Source of the DNA: Dicyema japonicum
Lineage: Eukaryota > Dicyemida > Rhombozoa > Dicyemidae
DNA length: 64,000 bases
Direction of reading: 5' to 3'
NCBI GenBank assembly: GCA_011109175.1
Contig: RDEW01000032.1
Coordinates: forward strand, 671,909 to 735,908
The notes beneath the pieces were generated by a model that was not told the DNA's origin, did not search any database, and saw only the letters and a list, made by a program, of their open reading frames with translations. A program made the translations under genes and the position numbers. Numbering within the stretch: position 1 is the stretch's first letter; every line of letters starts with the position of its first letter. Of this stretch, positions 1 to 12,681 are shown piece by piece.

Positions 1-960
1 CAAAATGGTAATGATTAGAGGGACTGGCTTCACAACCCTGGGCTCTTAACTTATACTCTTTATTTGTTTTCTTTTCAAAAAAATACTGCTATAGTCATCA
101 TTCTACTTCCATAGAAGGCATAGCTATGCTCACAGTCAATCCAGGAAAGGTTTATTCCGAGGTATCTTACCTACTGAAATCGTGTTCAGTCATGGATGAG
201 CATTCCTGGTCGTCCTACGTATTGAGCTGCTTCTTAAACCCTTAATAAAAAAACTTGGTCGGATTTTGCAATCTCATAAACCTCTCATTACTCAGTTAAC
301 CAAATAGTGAATCGGTGGAGACTTACCTATGTTTGTGAAATTTCTTCATTTTGTTATAATTGCCTAAGTTTGAATATCATCTACACAGAATTTGGATGAC
401 CCTGACCATTTCGATGGCGTAGAGCAAGGACGACAGCAAAAGACATCATCATAAGGGTACATTTTGTTACTCTTTGAAAGGAAGAGGTTCGCTTTGTCTG
501 ATAGCTCCTACCATTTATCCAATTCACCTCTTAAGTGGGGGATCTGTGATAACCAATGATTTGACTAGAAAATGTTGAACTTCTCACGCTGTCTATGGTG
601 ATTTCGCGGATTTATTGCTTTCAAGGTAAATTTTAGATACCATTTCATAGTGCTGAATAACCAAATATATAAGCATAGTGAGATTAAAGGATTTATTCAA
701 GCTCTCCAGTGACGTCATACTGGAGGATGCTCAAAATCAAATCATGATCCCCCATTGGATATTTGGTATAGGATCTGTTTCGTTCAGTTTCTTTACTTTC
801 CGTGTTCCACCAGAGTGGCCTCATGTGGTTGTCTCAAGTGTATCGTGGTGTCACGAAAATCATCTACTTTCTATCAGGTTCCACGACTCAAAGGACTGCA
901 AGTTTTAATCTCTCTACAGGTATAGGATGATCTTATGAAGGTTGAATTCGTTAAATTTAT
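1..960. other. Intergenic, nothing recognised
   Basis: No reading frame here resembles a known protein and no frame is long or clean on either strand. I see no RNA gene, terminal repeat or tandem array. Confidence 0.4.
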
Positions 961-1165
961 CATAATTTGTCGGGAGGTGAGGATCCTGACCTCTATTGCA
1001 CGAAATATCCACATAGCTTCAGTATGGATAACGCCTTGTTTTTTCTGTGAGCATGGACGAGGTGACGAACTCTGGAGTCTTTGAAAACCCCAAGTTCTGA
1101 ACAAAGGAAGTGTTAGTTGTACTCGGATCATGTTTCGAATCTGACCAGGCCAAAATTGAGATGAC
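961..1165 (-). repeat. Dispersed repeat family B, copy 1
   Basis: This stretch is similar to 17530-17690 (+) and to 33682-33900 (-). Shared blocks on the reading strand are a segment like TTCAGAACTTGGGTTTTC, then a diverged middle, then GAAGCTAAGTA..ATTTTGTGCA-like sequence. The copies differ by many substitutions and small indels, so the family is old. Frames are not conserved between copies in a convincing way, so I treat it as a non-coding repeat of unknown class (SINE-like or an unrecognised DNA element). Confidence 0.6.
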
Positions 1166-2105
1166 TGGAGGATCACAAGGCGGAAGCCACACATGTAGGA
1201 TTAGTAAACCAAATCAGTCTACTTAAAACCCTTCCCCCGGAAATTTGATGTAAGTTTCAAATGCGAATGTGTTGGTGGAGGTGATGTTCCACGCTAGAAG
1301 TATATCCCCCGGGAACATGTTTAAAATCCTATTTGAGCATAATCGGCCTCTCCGGTTTGTCCTTTCTGCTTTATAAACGATTATTTTTGTCCGTCTTCGA
1401 GTTATGCACCACACCCCCTTGGTTGCAACTTTCTCTTAACCTCCTTTTCCTTTACATGAGAGGACTGGGAGTAAACAAGAACAAAGCTCTAATATGACCA
1501 AAATAAAAAGCGGGAAAATTGTTAGAACCTGCAAGTTTGAGGTGGAGGAACGGATTCAGAAAGAAAAATATAAGACGATTATTAAAGGAGAGAGGGTGCT
1601 GGCCTTCCAGGCCTCATGGTAAACTCAAGTAAAATATCATGAAAACAAGCGAACAGCTTTGATTTGAATCTTTAACTTCTCCACACACTATCCATATATA
1701 TTTCTTTTATTGGACTATAGGAAATTTTCCAAATTTTTGACAGGAATCCACCCCTTAAACAATTTCTTAACATTTGAAATGCTTTGCTGGTAGAAAACCT
1801 CTCATTAAAAGTGTCAGCACTCAATTGGCAGCCACCACGAATCTTGCCTTGGAACAACCAACAACTTTACTCGTCAACTGGCACTTGTCATTGTGACAAA
1901 CACTGGCGATCACTGTCCTCAGGAGTATTAGATGGTCAGGAATAAGCCGTTGTGGTCTACCGCTAACCCCAGATGGTTATGCAGCCCAGGAGCAAAATGT
2001 CCTACTTCTGATCGTGTATTTTCTTTCATCAAATCATTAGGAAGGGTACCAGGATTTGTTTACGTACTTGAGAAAACAGACATACAGTCAACCACAGGAG
2101 ACATT
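1166..2105. other. Intergenic, nothing recognised
   Basis: Short open frames occur on both strands but none matches a family I know. The right edge abuts the 3' tail of a minus-strand LINE. Confidence 0.4.
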
Positions 2106-3495
2106 TATTTATTTAAACACCCCAAGACCACTTATTATTATTATTTAACCCAAGAACACCAATAGTTAATTTAATTGTATTAAACTAATTAGGTGATCCC
2201 AGCCGCCTCCATCAGGTCTCTCATCTTTTTCCGGTGGAACTTCTGAGATCCAACACAGCTTCTTTGAGGACGGGAAGGTTTTGAAAGAAATACAAGAGGG
2301 GTGATGTAAAGTCTTCTAGTAAGACCCAATCCATTAGAGCATTGTAAGAAGTTGGATTTTCGGCACAGAGCGGCGAATCCCTTCCCATTTTGTCAGATAA
2401 GGTCTTCCAGAGAGGTGGGTGAGACTGACTGTTTTCACGAGCTTGCCGATAGTTGTAGCTGATAGGGACTGAATATCATTGGTTTTCTGTTTGTTCGTCC
2501 AGGATAGGTTGATTCCCCAAGACGCACAGGCGTAGCTGATAGATGGCTCAATGAATTGTTTATGTAGTAGTTTCAATGCTGGGAAAGGGGTTCTGATGCC
2601 ACCAAAAATAGATTTGATCAAACCAAGCTTTCTTGAGCAGGTTTCGGAGATATATTCGACATGAGGGGAGAAGGTCATGTGCGTGTCAAAGGAGACTCCT
2701 AAGATTTTCAATTTCTTCGTAAAAGGTATTTTAGTTTGGTTGATAAATGAATCAACGGTCATTCTTCCAAGACGTTTGTCTGAGGTAAATAGGGATGTGG
2801 AGGACTTCTCAGGAGATATATCAAGTCTGTTGGAGATTAACCTATTTTGAATCACGTAGTTGTTTTTGAACTTTTTCTGAGGCATTTAGGAGATCCTGGT
2901 CACGGGATCCAATTAGAATGTTATCAGCATAAGGAAGGAGAAGATCGTCTTTATCAACTGATCGTGGCAAATCGGACATAAAAATGTTGAATAAGGCGGG
3001 GGACAAAGAAGAGCCTTGCGGAACATCATTGGGAAGTAGTCTCGAAAGTGATTTGGTCCCATCCATACAAACCCGCGCCCTTCTCCCGCTGAGGAAATTC
3101 GAAAGCCAGAGTTTTAGTTTGGGGTTAATTGAGAGTCCAAATAATTTCCTGGTTAAGATTTTCCTGGAGACAGAGTCAAAGGCTTTACGCAGATCTACAG
3201 AGCAGACGATGGTTTTGAGGTGACGAGAACTTGAGTTGAAGCCATCAAGGATAAATTGATTGAGAGAAGTAAGGTGGGTGGACGTTGAATAGAAATTTCT
3301 GAAGCCATGTTGAGAGGAACTGAAGGAAAGGGACGGGGAAATGAGATCAAGTACCAGTTTTTCCAATAATTTTGAAAATGAACATAATAGAGAAATTGGT
3401 CGGTATGAAGCGGGATTGTTTTTGTCCTTGCCAGGTTTTGGTATTGGGCGTATGTGGGAAAGTTTCCAAATCGTAGGGATGGAATTCATGTCCAA
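2106..3495 (-). mobile_element. 5'-truncated LINE (Jockey/CR1-type RT), degenerate
   Basis: Minus-strand reverse transcriptase of a non-LTR retrotransposon. From 3495 downward the RT begins with a RPIPKPGKD block, then SYRPISLL, QHGFR, VDLRKAFDSVSRK (motif A), NDVPQGSSLSPALFN (motif B), then a PYADNI box where the second catalytic Asp of YADD has become Asn. A frame change near 2860 leads into the thumb region (LKILGVSFDTHMTFS, SYACASWGINLSWTN). At 2190-2225 the reading strand has the family C-terminus AAGIT followed by stop. A short 3' UTR with the shared family signature runs to about 2106. The endonuclease and gag-like ORF1 are absent, as expected for 5' truncation. The element is inactive (frameshift and D-to-N change). 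It ends 155 bp before the RRP5 start codon. Confidence 0.85.
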
Positions 3496-3650
3496 AGAAA
3501 ATTAAATTAAATATTAAATAAAATATGTAATATGACTTAATATTTAAAATTATAATTATTTTAATTTATTAAAAAAGTAAATAAATTAACTTTGGAAAAG
3601 AATTAAATTCACGTGTTTATGTATGTCTAAGTGATATAAAAGTTTAGTCC

Positions 3651-6600
3651 ATGAAGTCTAAGATACCCGCTCTAGAAGTAAACTGTACAGTAATTTGTGT
3701 TGTCTCCAATGTGAACGAATGTGAAATATTCGTTGATCTACCAAACAATTGCAAAGGAATTATTCCTGTTGATGCAATTTCGGATATTTATACCAAAAAG
3801 ATGTCTGAACTTTTTCAAGATGGTTGTCCACAGAAAATCATCGGTCTATCAAGTCTGTTCAGTCCAGGGGATGTTTTGAGAGGGAAAATAACTGAACTAT
3901 CCCAAAATATCTTCAAACTTACGATCAATCCGCGTGAGATTAACGGAGATCTCCAACTACACCACGGAATGGTGGGGACTTATAATTATTGCAGGTAATC
4001 CAAGGAATGGTGATAAACGACAACTACGTTGACATCGGTTTCACCCACGTGATTGGATTGTTAAAATCTAAAATGCGTATTTTTTTCGTTGATTCAAGTC
4101 ACTGAATTCGCGTTCCGTGAATTCCGCGTTTTGTTGTCATCAGGGTTTGAGAAAGTCAACGAGAACATATCCACTGTGAATGTGGAGATTGCTTATTACG
4201 GAAAGGTATTATTTTCAGCGATCATAGAACGTTTTTAATGTTCCTTCGTCCTACCCAGTTCAGGCTGGTATGATTGTCAGATTCAAGCAAAGAGAAGACG
4301 CATGTGTCGAGTTTGGAGGAAGGAAGGGAATCCTGGTGGATGCCAGACTCAAATCTGAGGTAATTATGCGGAAATATATTAGAAACTTGCCCGAGTGCTT
4401 TATGAGGTAAATTCTCGTTATGTTCTGACTGCTGCAACACACTGGGTTAAATATACTCCCAATATTGCGAAAGATTGGACATTTAAGTGTAAAGATCTCA
4501 GTATAAGCGTTTGCGTGAATCAAACGGAGAATTTACTTACGGAAGGTGTGAGGACTACGATGTAGATGTCTTTTTTGATGAGGGGAAGGGTACTGTTGGG
4601 GACATCGTGAGGTTGTGCACTATTTAACTTCAGATGTAAGTTTAAAGGAGCAAATTTTTTCGATAAGTGTTGGCACGTGACTCTGGAACAATTGAAGACT
4701 GGGAGTGTCGTCAAAGTACTGCGTATATTTATTTAGGCTGTGGTAGCATCGATATCTCCCTCGTGCGTTTGTGTGGATGTGAAGAATGCTAGTGGGATTA
4801 TTTATAGCAAATATCTGGAGAAAGGGAACTACACTGTTGGAAGTGAGATTGACTGCAAGGTGAGTAGACTACTAAGATTAGGTGTGGAGTGTAGACCCTG
4901 TGCTTTTATTGTGCAATAAACGAGAGCTGATAGAGACTGAACTGCCTCAGTCATTCGAATCAATGAAGATTGGGGACATTTATAGAGGGCTTGTCGTTTC
5001 CCATAAATCAGTTAGCTTAGGAGGAAGTGTTCGGGTTGTACTGTTTTTTAACGCAAAGGGGATTTTGCTTGATAGTGAGTGTAGTATAGGCGATGTGGTG
5101 GATTGCACTGTTGTGGAAAACAAGGGGAGATTAAAGTTTCTAAATGTTTGTCTTATTGGTCTATTTTTAGACTAAATACGAGGATCCCCTCGATTGGAGT
5201 CGCTTTACTGTGGGAATGGTATTCTGGGTGTTTATTGTAGTTTGTGGATGTTCAGATTGTGCATAAATATGAGACTGACTTGGTTGCCAGGATAACTGGG
5301 ACCTATTTATTTGTGCGACTCCCAATGAGACACCTTAGTGACTGTGTGGAAGCCTGCCTTCTTATTTATAAGGGCAGTAAGCCGGGGGATGTCTTAACTG
5401 GGTGTAGGATATTCAAACTTGGGAATAACCCAGTAGCTTTGTTTTTACTAGTTAGATTGTCTCACGTAAACCCTCATTCTTGAGTCAGAGTTATATTACC
5501 ACCAAATTTGATGACTTCCACGTTATCTTATTATTTACCCCTTTCTAGATTTCCCAGCTTTATACAGGCTATGTTGCAAATATAAAGTCTTTTGGCGTGT
5601 TCGTAGAATTTCCTGGGGGGTTTGCTGGGTTGTCTCCACCACAGGTTTGCCCGCCAATTTATTCTAGAAATTGGGTAACCATACTCCAAACGAATTTCAA
5701 AACTCATTTAAACTGGGTCAGAGAGTGAGGGCTATTGTGGTGGATACTCAAATTGAGAATGAACGGCTTCTCCTTAACCTTAGAATGACGGACTGCTGCT
5801 ATGTTGCTGACGACATTCAAATCGAGAGTTTGGTGGATTCTGCTGCCCAGTTCTGTGTTGCCTGTTCTTCCCATAAAAGTTTATTTCCGCTTATTGTAGT
5901 TACTGCCAAAGACGGGACAATCGTGTCCTCACAGATCGGATTGATCGTTGGAGCTAAGGTGAGAAAGAACATGGAGACTGGAGTTTTCTACTGCAGGATT
6001 GCAAAGGGATTCTACGGGTATTTAGTCGATGGCCCAGAAGTGGAGGGAATCTCTGAGGTCGTCATGGTAGGTTATGACATCGCAAAGTCCCTGGTTATGA
6101 TCAGTTCTGACAAGAGGCTCATATCTGGTATTAGAAGGGGCATGAAGGTTGTCGTTGTGCTTATTCAGTTGTGTGCTGACCAAATTGTGCAGGCTAGAGT
6201 GCTCTCAATTTTGTATGATTTCGCTATTCTCGCCATAACAACCGATAAAATGTCGACTATTGGGTTTATTTCGACGAAAAAGTGTTGGAATGACTTTTTC
6301 TCGGAAACTGAATTTATTCCTGGACAGAAGTTTGTGGCTGTGGTCAAAAGGTTGAAGTATTGGTGACTGTAGAGTTTCGGAGGATGGTCACTTTGGATAC
6401 TGCTTGTCGAAAGGGAGAAGTGTGAGTAGTGTAAAAAGACCAATTAAGGTGGGATCTCATTATCCGGCCACGTAAGCTGTGGTTTGATGAATAGAGTGAA
6501 ATCAGTGGAGAGGAGACAGCTTGTTGTTAGCGTGAAGGGGCATCTAGGGAGAGTCCATATTACGCAGATTAGCGAATTCTGTTCCCTGGTAAGCTGCTAT

Positions 6601-8499
6601 ATCTATTTCAGGGCAAAAATCCACTCTCTGACTATCGAGTGAACCAAAAAGTGAAGGTTACTGTGGTTTCAATGCATTCAAAGTGCTTCAGGAGATTGTA
6701 ACGTTATGTGTTCATTTGTAGGAAGTATTCCCTTCAGAGTAATCAGTCAAACTGTGAGCTGATTGAGTGTAGTATGCGACAATGGTATTGATTGGTCTAA
6801 TAGCAGCTTTGAGGATGACTTTAAGCAGGGACAGTGTGTTGATGCTTTCCTTGACAAATATGACGGGCGACACACAATGAAAGTTTTAATATCGCCCAAA
6901 ATACCCGCTAAAATGGATTTATTGCAATGTTCAAAAAATATAAATGTTTATTTTATTTTTATTAAAGATTGTAAATAATCCAAATTCGTTTTTTCCCTAC
7001 AAGTGTTTCCGAGCATTCATCATTGGAAGGTCAGATAATTGTGTAGAGTTATCTGTCATATCAAGTGTGTTTTAGCTTATTTGTAGATAATCTGGAGTTT
7101 CAGCTTCAGCCTGGTCAGAAAGTGATAGGACGGATTGTCAAATGGAATGATGAAAAGTCAGCCTGGTCTGTTCTTTTGCCCAACAACACAATCTCTTTTT
7201 CAAATGGAAAGTATAGACAAGGAGAATATGTCCAATTTTGCTATGGAGGAGATAATCTTCTGTCTATTAAGGCTTGTGGCAGGTCTGATGTTAATGAGAG
7301 GTTTAGTGAGTCTGTTAAAAGAAAAAAGAGTGCTATAATCAAGGTTCGCGTTTTCCCCTATTTGTAGGAAACTAAACGGCCAATTAAACAGCCTGTTGTC
7401 CCCGAGTTTGAGTGGGACGAGGATATTGTGAGTGAAAAGGAGGAGACAGAGGAAGAATTGGATCCTTTTGCAGCTCCTGATGAGGAAGAGTACACAAAGA
7501 AGTGTGAAATTAAACGAAGATCCGCAAAAAGTGAGGGCAGGAGGGCCATTGACGTGAGAGCGGTTCGATTATCTGAAATATTTTTTAGACAGAAAAGAAG
7601 TTGATCGATGATGGATACCGACAGCCAGAGACCTATGATGACTTTGAGAGGATTGTTTGTGCCTCTCCCTCAAGCTCAATTGCTTGGATGAGATACATTG
7701 CCTTTCATTTAGAAAACTCTGATCTACAGAATGCACGTGCTGTGGGAAGGCGAGCTCTCAAGTCGATATCCCCAAGGTGAAGACTTATAGTGATTCCAGT
7801 GATGAGCAGGAGTACTTCAACGTTTGGGTGGGAATTTTGAATATGGAGAATATGTACGGGACCGAGACATTCGATTCGTCAGTAGCTGAAGCAGCTCAGT
7901 TGAATGATCCAGTGAAAATATTTTTACAGGCGGCCTCAATAATGAGCAATGCGGGGAAGACTAAGGTTCAGTCTGACGATCATTGCAGGAGGCTGAGGCT
8001 TACTATTTCAAAGCTCTTAAAAAGTCATCGAATTCTGACTTGGGAGTTTGGCTCGATTTGGTTTCTTTCTACTACAAAAATGGACTTTTCGATAGCGGAA
8101 GGAAGCTCATCTATAGGTCTGCAAATTCTGTTACCTCAAAACAACGTTGTATTTGTTCTGATTGTAGATGTTGAGATTATGAAGAGATCAGCTCACCATG
8201 AATATAAGTTTGGGGACTCTGAGAAGGGGAAGAGTATGTTTGAGAGTCTTATAGCGACATATCCTCGACGGACTGATATTTGGTCGATCTTTGTGGACGT
8301 TCTGATAGTAGCAGGACAGATTGAGGGTGCCAGAGATGTACTGAATCGATCAATTAGTCTAAACCTTAACCCAAAGAAGATGCAGCCTTTGTTCAAGAAG
8401 TTCATTGAGTTTGAGAAGCTGCATGGGGATGAAGGGAAGGTCAATTACGTCAAAATGAAGGCTTCTGAGTTTATTGATGTTAAAAAACTGAAATTGTGA
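3651..8499 (+). CDS. RRP5: RRP5/PDCD11 rRNA-processing factor
   Basis: Ortholog of RRP5 (PDCD11), a nucleolar protein needed for early pre-rRNA cleavage for both ribosomal subunits. The first two thirds encode repeated S1 RNA-binding domains in many short exons: e.g. CEIFVDLPNNCKGIIPVDAI near the start, VDIGFTHVIGLL after the first intron, and VFVEFPGGFAGLSP near 5600. The last third (about 7590-8499) encodes TPR-like HAT repeats, with YDDFERIVCASPSSSIAWMR, NVWVGILNMENMYG, YPRRTDIWSIFVDVLI and PLFKKFIEFEKLHGDEGKV matching the family closely. Introns placed: 3972-3994, 4077-4098, 4117-4143, 4206-4227 (22-27 nt); others must exist but were not all placed. The ATG at 3651 begins directly at the first S1 domain, so the basic N-terminal tail of larger animals is missing or very short. 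TTTAG lies 3 nt before the ATG. Not more than about 1,550 codons, shorter than the vertebrate protein. The coordinates are the outer limits of a multi-exon CDS. Confidence 0.93.
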
Positions 8500-9055
8500 T
8501 TTTATAAATTTAAAATATTAATTTTTGAAATTTCTGTGGTGGTTTGTGTTGAAAAATTTAAATTTATAAATTTAACAGTAAACTGTCTCAAATCTGCCAT
8601 TTTTGGTCAAATTTCACTCAATTTATTAGGGAAAATTAAGCTGCTAGTAGCAGCCGGATTTACTTTTTTCTGGAACCCGTCTGTCTCGACAGAGGTGATT
8701 GCAAGAGACAGGGTGGCGTGGCAACCATTCCATGGAACCAGGGAGGTGTCTTACTTATGATTCAACGTTCATAGACACTTTTTCTAATGGGAATTTGCTT
8801 AAGTTATCGTTGCACGCGAGTAAAGCAGCGAGCACTTCTGAATATTCGAAAAGGAAGTACCACGATATCTTGCACCGCTTCGTGTAACGGCCGATCTCCG
8901 TCGAGACGTATGGCGAAATATGTCTGATTTTATCAGGTTAATCGGACGGCTTGGAGAAGCTGAAGGGTGAACCTAGAATGACGCGATGACTTATCAAGAA
9001 CATTAAACTCGCGATTGTGTGAGGTAACTCTCATTGATTGCTCAATGCCTGCAGG
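8500..9055. other. RRP5 downstream region, nothing recognised
   Basis: It begins with an AT-rich stretch just after the RRP5 stop codon. No family match was seen in the short frames that follow. Confidence 0.4.
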
Positions 9056-9250
9056 CCATAATGGGGACCTGTCATAACAACTTCACTTTATGTGGATAAA
9101 TAAAGTGTGGTGTCATGTGATCCACCTGTCTCAGGTGGCACCCAGTGCCAGATTAGCACGAAAAAGGATCATTTCCTCTCCCCCACTCAACTGGATGGGT
9201 TCCCACAACTGTAAGGAATGGAGGTGTTTAATGCTGGTTCCGGATGTACT
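9056..9250 (-). repeat. Dispersed repeat family A, copy 1
   Basis: The reverse complement matches 52895-53090 and 54180-54370, and more weakly 29140-29300. Shared blocks include AATGATCCTTTTTCGTGC, a CTGGCACTGGGTGCCACCT-like segment, then AGGTGGATCACATGAC and CACCAC. The unit is about 180 bp with no conserved reading frame. It sits just beyond the 3' tail of a minus-strand LINE. Confidence 0.7.
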
Positions 9251-9289
9251 TGTGTGAAGTTAAAGGACTGTTTATGTAACAGTGGAAAC

Positions 9290-10985
9290 TAGATACACTT
9301 AATTAGTTTTATTTATTTTTTTAATAACCCCGGGAACACCGAGAAAGAAAGACAAAAGAGTCAAACAGTTAGGTGATCCCAGTCCTCGCAATCAATTGTG
9401 CCATTCGACGTCTGTGATCTTCGATCGTCCCCACTACTTTCCGGAAGAGTCTTCTCTCGGTCTTGCAGAGGAATCCGATCGGAAAGGGGAATTTCTTATC
9501 CAATCGGTTTTCCCTTGTCAAGGAAAGGATCAGGCGAAGCGGATTTTTATCTTCCTCACAGACGCGAAGAAATCCGGAGCCACGACTACGGATCTTAGCT
9601 TCCATGAGTAGTGGGTCGACTGTTGATCTATTACGTGGGCAAAGCATACTGATTGTTTTCCGGTATATCGAGTTGATTCTTTGGACCATAGACTCCGATA
9701 GCGCGAATCTCCATGCAACGGAGGCATACTCAACGGCAGGCTCGATTGTTTGTTGGTAGAGGGTAGAAACTGAAAAGTCCATGTTCCTCGTGGTCCTCTG
9801 GACAACGGCGCGTAAAACGTTAATTTTCTGTAGGCCCCTGGCAATCATGTCTTTAGCGTTGGAGTCGAAATTGAGTGGATTGTCGTACTTGACTCCAAGG
9901 ATAGTGGGGGACCTTGTCACTGGAATCCGAGTGGGACCAATGAAGATACTCGGTTCATCCTTAGAACGACGGTCCGAAGTGAAAGTGGAACAGATGGACT
10001 TGGCTGCAGAAATCGTAAGTCGATTGCCAACAATCCAATCGTGGAGAGTGTTCAATTTTGTGAAAGTGGAGACCCCTGGGGTACTCCGTTCGGTAGTAAT
10101 CGTGATCTAGATCTGAGATCACCACTGACTACTCTTCCACGTCTTCCAGACAAAAAGTTGGCCAGCCATAATTTTACATTCGGACGATATTTTTCCAACA
10201 AGGATTTTCCTCGAAACAGTGTCAAAGGCTTTGTTGATGTCAATAGAAACCAAGATTGTGCGTTTGTGAGGCGGAGGATGGGTGTTAAAACCGTCGGCAA
10301 TGAACTACGATAAGGTTGCCAAGTATGACCTACCGCGGAGGAAACCATGTTGAAATATAGGACGTGGAAGATACGGAATAATGACTGATAATACAAGTTT
10401 CTCCATAATTTTTGACAGTGTGCTGGTAACGGAAATAGGCCTGTAGGAAGCAGGTTCTGTCTCTGGTTTCCCAGCCTTCAATATCGGTCTGATGATAGAA
10501 TTCTTCCAAATCTGGAATAATATTATAGTTAATGGACAGGTTGTATATATGCGTGAGGTAGCCAATTGCGTAGTGGCTTAGGTGTTTTAGGTGAATAGAA
10601 GATACTTTGTCAGGCCCGCACGCCCGTGAGCTCTTTAATCTGGTGATCACATTTAAGAGTTGGTCATCTGTGAATAGTTCGTGATAAGTTTCCTTCTTCT
10701 GTTTATGGGCACGCACTTTAATGTCCAGGTGTTTCGAGAATGGTTTGAAGCTAATTCCAGCGTAATGTTTCATAAGGGTGTTAGGATGTAGGTGGCATAA
10801 GTGTTCAGGAGAAAACTTTCCGGTTCCGTCTGCATCATCCAGCTCCGACTTGACTTGTTTAAGAGTTTTCCAGAAATGTCGGGATGTACTTTTCCTGTCG
10901 AGGTGGTTAACTAGATGCTCTTGTCCTTGTGTTCTTTTATGCTTTGACAGATCCTTTTATTTAGTTGTCTGAGGGCTGTCAAAGA
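9290..10985 (-). mobile_element. LINE reverse transcriptase copy, RT core deleted
   Basis: Minus-strand non-LTR retrotransposon from the pre-RT linker to the 3' end, in several frames. Upstream part: SRHFWKTLKQVKSELDD, then DQLLNVITRLKSSRACGPDK, IWKNSIIRPILKAGKPE, SYRPISVTSTLSKIMEKL, QHGF, PNVKLWLANFLSGRRGRV, LLPNGVPQGSPLS (motif B). Motif B runs straight into NTLHDWIVGNRLTIS, so the YADD catalytic block is deleted. The C-terminal region at 10055-9369 is open for 228 codons and ends with the family signature RTGIT. The 3' UTR at 9369-9290 carries the shared CTTTCTCGGTGTTCCCGGGG and TTAATAA signature. Several frameshifts make it a dead copy. Confidence 0.88.
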
Positions 10986-11780
10986 CTTCAGGTCCAACAA
11001 GGCCTTCGATAGCGTGTGGCATGAAGCCCTCCTGTCAAGGTTTGTGGCTGCGGATATTCCAAAACAACTTCTCATATGGTTAAAAGACTTCCTAACGGAA
11101 CGGACTTTTCATGTGCGCATTGGGAAATTTGTATCCGGAGACGTTCCACTAAAGAGGGGTGTACCGCAGGGCTCTGTCCTGAGCCCCCTAGTGTTCAACA
11201 TCTTTTATCTGTCGTACCCTAACTCTAAACTATTGATATACGCGGACGACATCTACTCATAGATATGTCTGGGAAGTCGACGCTCTCCGAAAGAAAACTA
11301 AGGATATATATTGACCGTGTGCAAGACTGGTGTGTCCGGAGAGGGATGAAACTCTCAACAAGAAGTCAAACTTTATGAGAATCATCCGTTTACGAAGCCG
11401 TCATGTACAGCCTTATACGCTAGGAATTCCAAGAGTTCGCTCGCTTCGCTATCTGGGTGTAGTAATCGACCAGGAAGGCTCATTTCTGGAGGACATCAAG
11501 CTGAGGAGGAAAAAGGCGCTCCAAGCGCTCCCCTGCACACGCAAGATGACCGTCAGTACAGAGACCTTCCTTCGTATTTTCATGAGAATAATCCTACTGA
11601 AACTGTTAATGGATGCGATGTCTAAGCGAAGATGAAAACAAGCTGTTAAAACTGATTAGCAGGATTGTGGAGGATCGAATTAATGGTTTCAGGAGGAGAT
11701 CAAAAATCTAGGACACGTATATAGAGGTGTGGAGTCCAAGCCTTATGGTAGGACTCAGATGTAGTACCCTCCAGAAAATT
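10986..11780 (+). mobile_element. LINE RT fragment with intact YADD
   Basis: Plus-strand RT piece placed tail-out against the minus-strand LINE next to it. Visible motifs are FDSVWHEALLSRF (motif A region), IWLKDFLTERTFHVRIG, LKRGVPQGSVLSPLVFNIF (motif B) and LLIYADDIYS (catalytic YADD). After a frame change come RSLRYLGVVIDQEGSFLEDI and KKALQALP of the thumb. The motif spacing differs from the neighbouring LINE copies, so it belongs to another Jockey-like lineage; it resembles the piece at 54940-55385 (YLGV..FNSKCSFEEH). The ends are not resolved. Confidence 0.85.
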
Positions 11781-12140
11781 CCTTAACTCTTGTTAATAAA
11801 TCGTGACGGTCAATAATACTTAATGACTTTTTTGGTAATGAATTACTCAATACTACTCTAAATGTATCAGTATTTTTTTCTGACGCTATTTGTGAACTTC
11901 AAATTCACATATAAGTCGAGAAAATTGCTTAAACATCAGTTGTGGGATGTTTAATTTAGAGAGTTTGCTGGTCATGATGGCACGGTCGGACACAATGGTG
12001 ATGTGGGTAAGAGGAATTCGGTTTATAAGAGTGTTGATTAGATTACACTCAATCCCATAAATGTTGACCCAATTCCCACCCCACTTTATTTAACAAACAA
12101 TATATATTATACTAATTAAATAATTTAGGAAAAAAGTATT

Positions 12141-12550
12141 TTATTCAATTAATCTGTTATTAATTCCATTTACCCTTTCCCAAAAACTGTTGTAATATGA
12201 GGACAAATTTTCGGATTCGAGACCACTCATAACAAATCCGATATTTGTTAGCAATTCTCCTCTTACAGTTGCTCTTGGTCTAATTACATTTAGGCGAGAT
12301 TTCACACAAGAAAAAAAGTTTTCAATTGGGTTTAGGTCAGGTGAATAAGGGGGTAAATAAACATTTGTAACACTTTTCCTAATAAAGAAGTCTTTAATTT
12401 CATCACAATGATGAAATCTAACATTATCCATCACAACAACAGGAGAATTTGTAAATATCCCCTTTTCATCACATTGATTTATAAAGTCTTTTAATTTGAT
12501 TAAATAGACTTTCGTTCATAAAAACCTTGCGACTTCTCATATCTGTATTA
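12141..12550 (-). pseudogene. Tc1/mariner DDE transposase, 3' part
   Basis: From about 12437 the minus strand encodes VVMDNVRFHHCDEIKDFF and YLPPYSPDLNPIENFFSCVK, the second Asp and the third acidic block of the DDE_3 superfamily, followed by a family-like tail ending at 12141. The first catalytic Asp and the helix-turn-helix are missing and the upstream frame is broken near 12470, so this copy cannot code for a working enzyme. It lies wholly inside the 634-bp element. Confidence 0.85.
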
Positions 12551-12607
12551 GTTGATACCATAATAGGGGAAATTATAATATATATTTACTCGTGTATTAT
12601 ATATATA

Positions 12608-12679
12608 TAACTTGGACATCATTTACGGGAATTGGGTCATCATTTATGGGAATTGGGTCATCATTTATGGGATTGAGTG
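12608..12679. repeat. Subterminal triplication of TIR inner segment
   Basis: Three tandem units of about 21 bp with core GGGAATTGGGTCATCATTTA lie at the right end of the element; the left end has only one. Transposase-binding sites are often repeated below the termini in such elements. Confidence 0.8.
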
Positions 12680-12681
12680 TA

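Larger units (their letters stand above)
12044..12681 (-). mobile_element. Complete small Tc1/mariner-type element with TIRs
   Basis: The element at 12046-12679 (634 bp) is flanked by TA on both sides (12044-12045 and 12680-12681), the duplication expected for Tc1/mariner/IS630. The terminal inverted repeats are about 32 bp and start CACTCAATCCCATAAATG; the two ends differ at one position in that span. Inside is the C-terminal half of a DDE transposase on the minus strand. At the right end the inner part of the TIR is repeated (12610-12665). Confidence 0.9.
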
